A DNA stretch of 6,213 bases, taken from JAWVZY01 sp033721955. GTDB lineage: Bacteria; Patescibacteriota; Minisyncoccia; Spechtbacterales; 2-12-FULL-38-22. Position numbers and translations under genes: made by a program. The stretch's first letter is position 1; the number at the start of each line of letters is the position of its first letter. Below the pieces are notes generated by a model. The model had not been told where the DNA came from, made no database searches, and worked only from the letters and a program-made list of their open reading frames with translations. Positions 1 through 5,579 of this stretch are shown here, piece by piece. The stretch spans positions 1 to 6,213 of the forward strand of contig JAWVZY010000041.1 of NCBI GenBank assembly GCA_033721955.1, given 5' to 3'.

Positions 1-942
1 CATCTTTTAGCTCCAATTGTTGTAGATAATAATAAAGCCCTGAATGCACTTAAGTGGGCAGTTAATGAAATGGAAAGACGTTTTGAAGTTCTTTCTGAGG
101 TGGGTTCTCGTGATATATTTTCATATAATAAAAATAAAAAAGTAAAGAAAGCCGGCGATGAATTACCCTATGTGGTAATTATAATAGATGAATTAGCTGA
201 CCTTATGTCTTCAAAAGGCAAGGAAGTAGAAGCGCTTATTGTGCGAATAGCGCAAATGGCCCGTGCTGTAGGTATACACCTCGTACTTGCCACACAACGG
301 CCTTCTGTTGAGGTTATAACAGGCCTTATAAAGGCAAACATTACAGCCCGAATGGCATTCCAGGTTGCATCTCAAGTAGATTCAAGGACGGTGCTTGATA
401 TGGCTGGAGCGGAAAAACTACTGGGAAGAGGTGATATGTTATTTCTAACACCTGAACGTTCAAAGCCGGTGCGTGTTCAAGGTTCGTTTGTGGGCGAAGA
501 GGAGGTGAAGAGAGTTGCCGATCACCTGCGCGCACAAAGAGAGAAGCTTGCAGAGAATGAGGATGAAGATATTGAAACAGAGGATTTTAGCGCAAAAGCA
601 GTGCAATCACCAACCAGTTCAATAGATTTTGAGGAGGTGGCGGGTTCTGAGATGGAAGACGAGCTATATGAAGATGCTAAGCAGCTTGTTGTTGAGGCAG
701 GTAAGGGCTCTGCATCATATCTACAGAGAAAGCTTAGGGTGGGTTATGCTCGTGCAGCAAGTTTATTGGATATGCTGGAAGAAAACGGTATCGTGGGTCC
801 TGCTGAGGGCTCAAAGGCAAGAGATGTTTACATAACGCCCGAAGACCTTGATGGCCAGGAAATATTAGAGGAAGAGGGATTTGAAGGCGAAGAAGATGAC
901 TATGATGATGACGATGATTATGATGAGGAGGATGAGGATTAA
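1..942 (+). CDS. ftsK: DNA translocase FtsK/SpoIIIE, C-terminal part (5' partial)
   Basis: The frame is open from base 1 and gives 313 residues; the start, the membrane domain and Walker A lie upstream of the window. FtsK is a hexameric ATP-driven DNA pump at the division septum that clears and aligns chromosome ends. Visible parts in order: the end of the motor alpha/beta domain beginning HLLAPIVVD, a conserved NALKWAVNEMERR segment (about 15-27), Walker B VVIIIDELADLM (about 58-69), the ATQRPSVEVITGLIKAN motif (about 97-113), the GRGDMLF segment (about 142-148), an acidic linker (about 180-219), then the gamma winged-helix domain (about 220-278) with QRKLRVGYARAASLLDMLE, which in this family reads polar guide sequences on DNA. 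After gamma comes a 32-residue tail with 22 Asp/Glu, which is unusual because FtsK normally ends soon after gamma. A RodZ-like gene follows after 14 bp, suggesting cotranscription. Identity is very secure. Confidence 0.97.
   Translation, partial: HLLAPIVVDNNKALNALKWAVNEMERRFEVLSEVGSRDIFSYNKNKKVKKAGDELPYVVIIIDELADLMSSKGKEVEALIVRIAQMARAVGIHLVLATQRPSVEVITGLIKANITARMAFQVASQVDSRTVLDMAGAEKLLGRGDMLFLTPERSKPVRVQGSFVGEEEVKRVADHLRAQREKLAENEDEDIETEDFSAKAVQSPTSSIDFEEVAGSEMEDELYEDAKQLVVEAGKGSASYLQRKLRVGYARAASLLDMLEENGIVGPAEGSKARDVYITPEDLDGQEILEEEGFEGEEDDYDDDDDYDEEDED
844..939 (+). repeat. GAT/GAG-rich low-complexity tract coding the FtsK acidic tail
   Basis: The last 32 codons of ftsK are dominated by GAT, GAC, GAA and GAG. 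The densest part, about 895-939, is a run of imperfect GAT triplets. It encodes 22 acidic residues of 32, with tyrosines and glycines between them. The tract contains GAGGAGGATGAGG, which looks like a Shine-Dalgarno core but ends about 19 bases before the next ATG, too far for a normal ribosome binding site. Triplet-like tracts of this kind can change length by slippage, so length may vary between strains (inference). Confidence 0.7.
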
Positions 943-956
943 ATTTTATATAAATT

Positions 957-1589
957 ATGACTCTCGGAGAAAATTTAAAAAATATCAGAGAAGAAGCAGG
1001 ACTTTCATTTGAAGATCTGGCAGAGAAGACAAAGATACAGGTAAAATATTTAAAATATCTTGAAAATGAAGAGTTCGGCGCTTTGCCCGGCCCCGTGTAT
1101 ATTAAGGGGTATATAAAAAAATGGGCGACTGCCTGCGGTGCAGATCCCAATAAACTTGCATTGCAATTTCAACGTGAAAACGAAGAAATACTTAAACATA
1201 AAACAGGGAAAGAGAAAATACAATCACCATCATCACCTTCTTTTGTGATCACCTCCAAGCATATAGTAGCTGTAATCATAATAGTAGCGCTAGTTGCTCT
1301 TTTGAGTTTTTTCTACTTTAACCAGAGGTTGGTGTCAGAAGTTCCCAGTATAGAAGTAGTGCATCCCTCAGATTTCAACAGCGTTACGGAAGATGAATTA
1401 ATAACAATACATGGTGAAGCTGATAATGCTCAGGTTGTTTATGTAAATGGTGAACAGGTGCAAATAGAAAAAACAGGCCAGTTTAGCTATACTTATACAC
1501 TGAATGCCGGAATGAATACTATCGTTATAAGAGCTAAAAGTTCTGCCGGCAGAGAGGTTGAAACAGCCAGAAAAATATTAAAACTTTAA
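957..1589 (+). CDS. RodZ-like membrane-anchored helix-turn-helix protein with an extracytoplasmic Ig-like domain
   Basis: A 210-residue protein with three parts. Residues 2-75 form a RodZ-type helix-turn-helix (HTH_25 family), with the typical LGENLKNIREEAGLSFEDLA start and the LPGPVYIKGYIKKWA signature. A basic linker with a Ser/Pro stretch (about 80-98) leads to one hydrophobic helix (about 102-121, IVAVIIIVALVALL). Residues about 128-210 lie outside the membrane and look like a small beta-sandwich of the glucodextranase-B/bacterial Ig type (VYVNGEQVQIEKTGQFSYTYTLNAGMNTIVIRAKSSAG). RodZ couples MreB filaments and division proteins to the membrane; that role is inferred from the N-terminal half only. 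The C-terminal part is not clearly the DUF4115 domain of classical RodZ. ATG 957 begins the conserved domain directly, 14 bp after ftsK, with no Shine-Dalgarno sequence at usual spacing. It could instead be a membrane-bound regulator. Confidence 0.85.
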   Translation: MTLGENLKNIREEAGLSFEDLAEKTKIQVKYLKYLENEEFGALPGPVYIKGYIKKWATACGADPNKLALQFQRENEEILKHKTGKEKIQSPSSPSFVITSKHIVAVIIIVALVALLSFFYFNQRLVSEVPSIEVVHPSDFNSVTEDELITIHGEADNAQVVYVNGEQVQIEKTGQFSYTYTLNAGMNTIVIRAKSSAGREVETARKILKL

Positions 1590-1599
1590 AATCGCGCAT

Positions 1600-1629
1600 T
1601 TGACCGTCAGTTGTTAAAAATATTATACT
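1600..1629 (+). promoter_or_regulatory. Probable sigma70-type promoter of recA
   Basis: TTGACC at 1600-1605 and TATACT at 1624-1629 are separated by 18 bases; each box matches five of six consensus positions. The expected transcription start is near 1636, leaving a leader of about 22 bases before recA. It lies in the 68-bp gap after the RodZ-like gene, where no terminator is seen, so recA may be read both from here and from upstream. No LexA-like operator (GAAC-N4-GTTC or CTGT-N8-ACAG) is visible in the gap. Confidence 0.65.
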
Positions 1630-1657
1630 AATATAGCTTAATCTTAAATAAATTATT

Positions 1658-2680
1658 ATGGCAAAAAAGAAATCTACAAAATCTAAAAAATCAACTAATA
1701 AGGGTAAAGATAAAAAAGAAGGCATTGACGTGGTACTTGATGAGATAAAAGAAAAGTTCGGGGACGGCGCTATAATGCAAATGGACCCGCATAAAAAAGC
1801 GCAAATGCCCAGGATAAGTACCGGCTCTATATCGCTTGATATTGCGCTTGGGGGAGGAGTACCAAGAAGCCGTGTTACAGAAATATACGGACCTGAGAGC
1901 TCAGGTAAAACCACGTTGTCTTTACATGTAATAGCAGAGGCTCAGAAAAATGGCGGCTTGTGCGCGTTTGTAGATGCTGAGCACGCTCTTGACCCTGAAT
2001 ATGCAAAGCGCATTGGTGTTAAAATGAAGGATTTGCTTATATCACAGCCCGATAGCGGAGAGCAGGCGCTTGATATTGTAGAGTCGCTTGTTAGAAACGG
2101 TAATTTAGACCTTATAGTAATTGATTCGGTAGCTGCTTTAACTCCTCGCGCTGAAATTGAAGGCGAGATGGGCGATCAACAAATGGGATTGCAGGCGCGC
2201 CTTATGAGCAAAGCACTTCGCAAGCTTACAGCTATTGCTCAAAAAAGTGATACTGCAATTATATTTATTAACCAGATAAGAATGAAGATAGGTGTTATGT
2301 TTGGTAACCCCGAAACCACCACAGGAGGAAATGCTCTTAAGTTTTATTCATCTGTGCGCGTAGAGGTTCGTCGGGCAGCTAAGATAAAAAGCGGAGATGA
2401 AATAATAGGGAACAGGGTTAAGGCAAAGGTGGTAAAAAATAAGACCGCCCCTCCCTTCCGTACAGCTGAATTCGATATATTTTATAATGAGGGAATTTCT
2501 TATTACAGTGACCTTGTAAATACAGGCGTAAAGTATGATGTAGTTAAGCGTGCGGGTGCCTGGTTTAGCTATGAGGATGAGAAATTAGGCCAGGGTATAG
2601 ATGCCGCGCGCGAGTACCTAAGAGAAAATAAAAAGATGGCTAATAAAATAAAGAAGGAAATTTTAAAAACAGTAGGGTAG
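1658..2680 (+). CDS. recA: Recombinase RecA
   Basis: A 340-residue full-length RecA, the ATP-dependent filament protein that pairs homologous DNA and drives strand exchange in repair. Visible motifs: Walker A GPESSGKT (78-85), catalytic Glu in VDAEHALDP (Glu108), Walker B LIVIDS (152-157), loop L1 with EGEMGDQQMGLQARLMSKALRKL-type sequence (168-190), the NQIR switch with Gln206, and loop L2 with GVMFGNPETTTGGNALKFY (212-230). The C-terminal domain is present, but the protein stops at KKEILKTVG without the acidic tail of about 20 residues known from E. coli RecA. The N-terminus is a Lys/Ser-rich stretch (2-21) before the first helix. ATG 1658 is the only ATG before the core, and it has no Shine-Dalgarno sequence, only an AT-rich leader. 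It is followed by a strong inverted-repeat terminator and converges on the rpsR-ssb-rpsF operon. Confidence 0.99.
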   Translation: MAKKKSTKSKKSTNKGKDKKEGIDVVLDEIKEKFGDGAIMQMDPHKKAQMPRISTGSISLDIALGGGVPRSRVTEIYGPESSGKTTLSLHVIAEAQKNGGLCAFVDAEHALDPEYAKRIGVKMKDLLISQPDSGEQALDIVESLVRNGNLDLIVIDSVAALTPRAEIEGEMGDQQMGLQARLMSKALRKLTAIAQKSDTAIIFINQIRMKIGVMFGNPETTTGGNALKFYSSVRVEVRRAAKIKSGDEIIGNRVKAKVVKNKTAPPFRTAEFDIFYNEGISYYSDLVNTGVKYDVVKRAGAWFSYEDEKLGQGIDAAREYLRENKKMANKIKKEILKTVG

Positions 2681-2698
2681 TAAATAAGTTTTTAACTA

Positions 2699-2734
2699 TA
2701 ACAAAAACACGCCTTTAAAGGCGTGTTTTTGTTA
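2699..2734. terminator. Bidirectional intrinsic terminator between recA and rpsR
   Basis: A perfect inverted repeat of 18 bases per arm centred at 2716/2717, with core ACGCCTTT/AAAGGCGT. In the RNA the innermost bases would form a small loop. The outer arm has five A on the left and five T on the right, so both strands end the GC-rich core with a U-tract. It sits 18 bp after the recA stop and 15 bp after the rpsR stop on the other strand, so it can serve both convergent transcripts. Confidence 0.92.
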
Positions 2735-2749
2735 ATGAGTTCAATTTTT

Positions 2750-2956
2750 TTATCTACTTATCATTGGTGTATAAGGTAATACGCCCATTTGCCTTGCCCT
2801 TTTGATGGCCTTTGCTATTCCCCTTTGATGCTTGGCACATGTGCCGGTTTTACGGGGAGAAAGTATTTTATGGTTATTATCCAAAAAGTTACCCAGAAAT
2901 TCGGCATCTTTCCAATTTATATCTATTTGATTTTTACAAACTCTGCATTCTCGCAT
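2750..2956 (-). CDS. rpsR: Small ribosomal subunit protein bS18
   Basis: A 68-residue bS18, which binds the platform of the 30S subunit as a partner of bS6. Family signatures are IDINWKDAEFL (usually IDYKD-x2-L), KILSPRKTGTCAKHQRGIAKAIKRARQMGVLPYT. Cys4 and Cys7 (CRVC) with Cys40 and His43 (CAKH) form a likely zinc site, as in the cysteine-containing form of this family. I start it at the ATG at 2954-2956; an in-frame TTG at 2969-2971 would add MLITK, which has no family support and sits only 8 bases past the ssb stop. The arginine-rich N-terminal extension of E. coli bS18 is absent. No Shine-Dalgarno sequence is seen, so translation may depend on coupling to ssb, 23 bp upstream. Last gene of the operon, ending in front of the shared terminator. 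Confidence 0.96.
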   Translation of the reverse strand: MRECRVCKNQIDINWKDAEFLGNFLDNNHKILSPRKTGTCAKHQRGIAKAIKRARQMGVLPYTPMISR

Positions 2957-2979
2957 TTTAGTAATTAACAATTAATAAT

Positions 2980-3465
2980 TTAGAAAGGTATATCTTTTAT
3001 ATCTACTTCGTCATCAGAATTTGAGGGCGCGTTTTCATCAATTGTGGGTATATCTTCCTCACCACTTTTTTTTGATTTAGGTGCCGCGCTGGTATTGCCT
3101 TCACTTGCGTTATTACCTCCTCCGCCACCATTTCTTCGCGGTCCCAATTGCATGCCGTCGGCTATTATTTCTGTTCTGTATCGCCTTTGTCCGCTATTTT
3201 GATCCTCCCAGCTTCTGGTTTCAATCCTTCCTTCAATTAGTACAAGTGAGCCCTTATTTAGATAATTTTCGGCAAGATCTGCAAGGCCTCTCCACGCTAC
3301 AACATTATGAAACTCTGTTTTTTGTTGTTTTTCACCTGTTGTTTTATCTTTCCACACCAGATTAGTGGCTACAGAAAAATTTGCCACTTTTGCACCTGAG
3401 GGAGTATTTCTAATTTCAGGGTCTTGAGTTACGTTTCCAACAATTATTGCTTTATTGTAATTCAT
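2980..3465 (-). CDS. ssb: Single-stranded DNA-binding protein SSB
   Basis: A 161-residue SSB of ordinary length. It coats single-stranded DNA in replication, repair and RecA-mediated recombination and recruits partner proteins. The OB fold spans about 1-108, with MNYNKAIIVGNVTQDPEIR, the TPSGAKVANFSVATN strand, FHNVVAWRGLADLAENYL and GSLVLIEGRIETRSW. A Gly/Asn-rich linker (112-126) and an acidic stretch lead to the C-terminal tip DIKDIPF, matching the conserved acidic partner-binding tip (DDDIPF in E. coli). The ATG at 3463-3465 begins the family motif. It lies 16 bp after the rpsF stop and shows no Shine-Dalgarno sequence; the leader is AT-only near the start. Its place between rpsF and rpsR is the widely conserved bacterial arrangement. 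Confidence 0.98.
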   Translation of the reverse strand: MNYNKAIIVGNVTQDPEIRNTPSGAKVANFSVATNLVWKDKTTGEKQQKTEFHNVVAWRGLADLAENYLNKGSLVLIEGRIETRSWEDQNSGQRRYRTEIIADGMQLGPRRNGGGGGNNASEGNTSAAPKSKKSGEEDIPTIDENAPSNSDDEVDIKDIPF

Positions 3466-3481
3466 AGATATTTAATTAATT

Positions 3482-4033
3482 TTAAAGATTTTCCATTATT
3501 TCATCTAATCTTTTATCTATATCATCTAAAGTTACACCGTCATCAGTTTCTTTTTTAACTTTTTCCTCTTTTTTCTTGGGCTTCTCTTCAGATTTTTCTT
3601 TTCCTTCTTTTGCTTTTTCTGCAGCTTCCGCCTTTTTCTCTGTTTTTTCAATGGCTTTATCCAGGTCTTCTTCGCTAACTTTTGGCTTTGCCTTTCTTCT
3701 TGGGGCTTTCTTTGGTTTGCGCGGCTGTACCCTTGTTACCATTATACGCAGAAAATCTATGTCTGAAAGTTTAAGTTCAGTTTTAATTTCTTCTATTTTA
3801 TCGGGGGATGCAAAAAAGTATATGCTTGCATTGTATGCATAGCCAAAGCTTTTCATTGGATATGCCAAATCTTTTTTAGAGAATTTATCGCTTCGTTCGA
3901 TTTGAGAGCCGTGACTTTGCAGTATTTCGCTTACCTTATTTTCAATATCAGAAATATTGCCCGAAATTGCTTCAGGACTTAAAAGCATATATAGCTCGTA
4001 TTGATTTTTAGCTTTGATCACTGTAGTTTCCAT
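3482..4033 (-). CDS. rpsF: Small ribosomal subunit protein bS6 with a long charged C-terminal extension
   Basis: A 183-residue protein whose first 100 or so residues are bS6, the 30S platform protein that pairs with bS18. Core landmarks (numbered from the chosen start) are QYELYMLLSPE (11-21), KKDLAYPMKSFGYAYNASIYFF (53-74) and LKLSDIDFLRIMVTRV (87-102). After that comes a basic segment RKPKKAPRRKAKPK, a Lys/Glu/Ala-rich region (about 119-162) predicted helical or disordered, and a final LDDIDKRLDEIMENL helix. Common bS6 proteins are about 95-135 residues, so the extension of about 80 residues is notable. Two in-frame ATGs exist: 4033 gives METTVIK, and 4051 would add MIPYLG. I prefer 4033 because the likely promoter lies across 4051 and transcription should start after it. 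First gene of the rpsF-ssb-rpsR operon. Confidence 0.93.
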   Translation of the reverse strand: METTVIKAKNQYELYMLLSPEAISGNISDIENKVSEILQSHGSQIERSDKFSKKDLAYPMKSFGYAYNASIYFFASPDKIEEIKTELKLSDIDFLRIMVTRVQPRKPKKAPRRKAKPKVSEEDLDKAIEKTEKKAEAAEKAKEGKEKSEEKPKKKEEKVKKETDDGVTLDDIDKRLDEIMENL

Positions 4034-4054
4034 ACCTAAATATGGTATCATAAT
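4027..4054 (+). promoter_or_regulatory. Possible promoter of the phosphohexomutase gene
   Basis: CATAAT at 4049-4054 matches five of six bases of the -10 consensus, with TTTCCA (4027-4032) 16 bases upstream as a weak -35 (four of six). Transcription would begin near 4061, giving a leader of about 16 bases before the ATG at 4077. The site overlaps the opposing rpsF promoter and the start of rpsF, so the two promoters may compete. Confidence 0.4.
4032..4048. repeat. Short inverted repeat in the divergent promoter region
   Basis: ATACC and GGTAT form inverted arms of 5 bases around a 7-base centre (TAAATAT). The spacing is like a small operator and it lies inside both proposed promoters, but arms this short occur by chance, and no regulator gene is seen beside it. 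Confidence 0.25.
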
Positions 4055-4069
4055 ATCAAGTTAAGTCAA
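4042..4069 (-). promoter_or_regulatory. Probable promoter of the rpsF-ssb-rpsR operon
   Basis: On the minus strand, TTGACT (4069-4064) is followed after 16 bases by TACCAT (4047-4042). An overlapping alternative is an extended -10, TGATATTAT (4058-4050). Either choice puts the transcription start about 0-10 bases before the rpsF ATG at 4033, so the mRNA would be leaderless or almost so. The -35 box is strong (five of six), the -10 box only moderate. The site lies in the 43-bp gap to the divergent phosphohexomutase gene. Confidence 0.5.
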
Positions 4070-4076
4070 CTAATTT

Positions 4077-5474
4077 ATGGCTAATATCAACGAATCTATT
4101 TTTCGTGAGTATGATATACGTGGGAGAGAAAGTGAAGAAGAATTAAATACATCCTCCCTGGAGCTTATAGGTCGCGCCTATGGCACTTATTTGACTCGCA
4201 GAGGTATAGAAACTGTAATTGTGGGTAATGACAGCCGAGCTACTTCCGAGGACTTTAGAGAGGCTGCTATTGAGGGCTTGCTTTCGACAGGAAGAAAAGT
4301 AATAAATATAGGAACTGTTATGACACCTATGATGTCATGGGCACAGTTTCATTTTAATACAGAGGGGGGCATTATGATAACTGCCTCGCACAATCCTAAG
4401 GGCTGGAATGGGGCTAAGCTTGCAGACGGATTTGCCAGCACGCTTGGCGGAGAGGAGTTGAAGGAATTGTACAAAATGATAAAAAACGATGATTTTGATA
4501 CAGTGGTGGGCGGAGAGCTTAAAAAAGAAGATATTAAAAAGGAATACATTGAAGATCTGATCTCTCGTGTAGATGTTAAAAAAGAGTTTAGAGTAGTGGT
4601 TAGCACAGGTAATGGAACAGCGGGCCTTTTTGCCCCTGACCTTTTCAATGCTTTGGGTTGCAAGGTCATAGAGCGCCATACAGAGCCGGATGCTAATTTT
4701 CCTAATTACACCCCAAATCCCGCAGATACAGAAATGATGGAAGATACAGGCGGGATTGTATTGGAGAATGAGGCTGATTTTGGTTTAGCCTTTGACGGTG
4801 ACGGTGATCGTTTGGGACTTACAGATGAAGAAGGGAATGTAGTGTGGCCTGATAAATTTGCGATATTTTTAGCGCGTCTTGTTTTAAAAAATAAACCGGG
4901 TGCTAAAATAATTTATGATGTGAAAAGCTCAAGGGCGCTTGCAGAGGACATTGAAGCACATGGGGGAGAGCCAATTATGGCGCCAACCGGTCATTCGAAC
5001 ATAAAGCGTGTTATGAAAGAGAAGGGCGCTGAGCTAGGCGCCGAGCTTAGTGGGCACATTTTTGTGAAAGATAATTATTATGGCTTTGACGATGCTTCAA
5101 TGGCCGCGGTTTCTTTAATACAGTATTTTTCTGAGCAGGACAAAGCAGTAAGTCGCCTTGTAGCTGAAACCCCCCAATATGTATCAAGTCCTGGGTATAC
5201 AGCGGCAACTCCTGATGATAAAAAATTTCAGGTTGTTAAAGAGATGACAGAAGAGTTTAAAAACGAGGGATATAAAGTGGTGGATATTGATGGAGCTCGT
5301 GTGAATTTTAAGGAATTAGAGGGTTGGGGATTGGTGCGTGTTTCAAACACTGGCCCTAATATAACCTTGCGGTTTGAAGCAAAAACTAAAGATAACTTAA
5401 AGAAAATAGAGGATATTTTTCGAGAAAAGCTTTCCCGTTATGATTTTGTTTCTAAAGAATGGGTAGCAGGGTAG
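4077..5474 (+). CDS. Phosphomannomutase/phosphoglucomutase (alpha-D-phosphohexomutase family)
   Basis: A 465-residue complete enzyme that interconverts hexose 6-phosphate and 1-phosphate through a phosphoserine, feeding GDP-mannose or UDP-glucose-type precursors for envelope polysaccharides. Landmarks: IFREYDIRG (8-16), catalytic loop TASHNPKGWNGAK with Ser104, metal-binding loop DGDGDR (240-245), sugar-binding loop GAELSGHIF (321-329), and the phosphate-binding loop RVSNTGPN (421-428) in the C-terminal domain. All four domains are complete and the length is usual for AlgC/ManB-type PMM/PGM. The sugar loop reads AELSGH rather than the more common GEMSGH type; the key Glu, Ser and His are kept. 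Mannose versus glucose preference cannot be decided from sequence, and GlmM is less likely given the FREYDIRG start and sugar loop. ATG 4077 begins just before the conserved N-terminus and has no Shine-Dalgarno sequence. It is divergent from rpsF and ends at an intrinsic terminator. Confidence 0.95.
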   Translation: MANINESIFREYDIRGRESEEELNTSSLELIGRAYGTYLTRRGIETVIVGNDSRATSEDFREAAIEGLLSTGRKVINIGTVMTPMMSWAQFHFNTEGGIMITASHNPKGWNGAKLADGFASTLGGEELKELYKMIKNDDFDTVVGGELKKEDIKKEYIEDLISRVDVKKEFRVVVSTGNGTAGLFAPDLFNALGCKVIERHTEPDANFPNYTPNPADTEMMEDTGGIVLENEADFGLAFDGDGDRLGLTDEEGNVVWPDKFAIFLARLVLKNKPGAKIIYDVKSSRALAEDIEAHGGEPIMAPTGHSNIKRVMKEKGAELGAELSGHIFVKDNYYGFDDASMAAVSLIQYFSEQDKAVSRLVAETPQYVSSPGYTAATPDDKKFQVVKEMTEEFKNEGYKVVDIDGARVNFKELEGWGLVRVSNTGPNITLRFEAKTKDNLKKIEDIFREKLSRYDFVSKEWVAG

Positions 5475-5500
5475 AAGCTTCGTTATCCTCCTTATTTTTT

Positions 5501-5533
5501 AAAACCGTAACATACTTGCGGTTTTTTATTTTT
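5501..5533 (+). terminator. Intrinsic terminator after the phosphohexomutase gene
   Basis: AAAACCGTAA (5501-5510) pairs with TTGCGGTTTT (5516-5525), a 10-bp stem with one G-U pair and a CATAC loop. It is followed by TTATTTTT. The stem begins 26 bp after the stop codon. The GC content of the stem is low, so efficiency may be moderate. Confidence 0.8.
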
Positions 5534-5543
5534 GTGATATTAT
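5516..5543 (+). promoter_or_regulatory. Possible extended -10 promoter of the methyltransferase gene
   Basis: TGATATTAT (5535-5543) is an extended -10 element with a five-of-six -10 box. TTGCGG (5516-5521), 16 bases upstream, is a weak -35 lying in the right arm of the preceding terminator stem. Transcription would start near 5550, giving a leader of about 30 bases that includes the strong ribosome binding site. Confidence 0.5.
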
Positions 5544-5565
5544 TATGGGCAAGTCAGCACCTATT

Positions 5566-5574
5566 AAAGGAGGT
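5566..5574 (+). promoter_or_regulatory. Strong Shine-Dalgarno site of the methyltransferase gene
   Basis: AAAGGAGGT is a perfect nine-base complement to the usual 3' end of 16S rRNA (ACCTCCTTT). Six bases (TCTGAG or five if the T is counted in the site) separate the GGAGG core from the ATG at 5580, near ideal spacing. This decides the start of the downstream gene and is the only site of its kind in the window. Confidence 0.9.
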
Positions 5575-5579
5575 CTGAG

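Noticed and set aside
734..1150. Long antisense frame of 138 codons opposite the end of ftsK and the RodZ-like gene
   Set aside because: It is rich in His, Pro and Leu as the mirror of GAT-type codons, crosses two well-supported genes and has no start signals. The same applies to other antisense frames over recA, ssb, rpsF, the phosphohexomutase and the methyltransferase.
1590..1657. LexA-type SOS operator before recA
   Set aside because: Neither GAAC-N4-GTTC nor CTGT-N8-ACAG is present in the gap. A lineage-specific operator cannot be excluded by eye.
4034..4051. Upstream ATG of rpsF adding MIPYLG
   Set aside because: It falls inside the proposed -10 region and leaves only 25 bp to the divergent gene. 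It has no ribosome binding site and the added residues are not part of the bS6 family. It remains possible if transcription starts further upstream.
1..5474. Alternative genetic code with TGA as a sense codon (as in Gracilibacteria and SR1)
   Set aside because: None of the seven complete stops is TGA, which raised the idea, but no conserved protein here contains or needs an in-frame TGA. Seven stops is too few to draw a conclusion.
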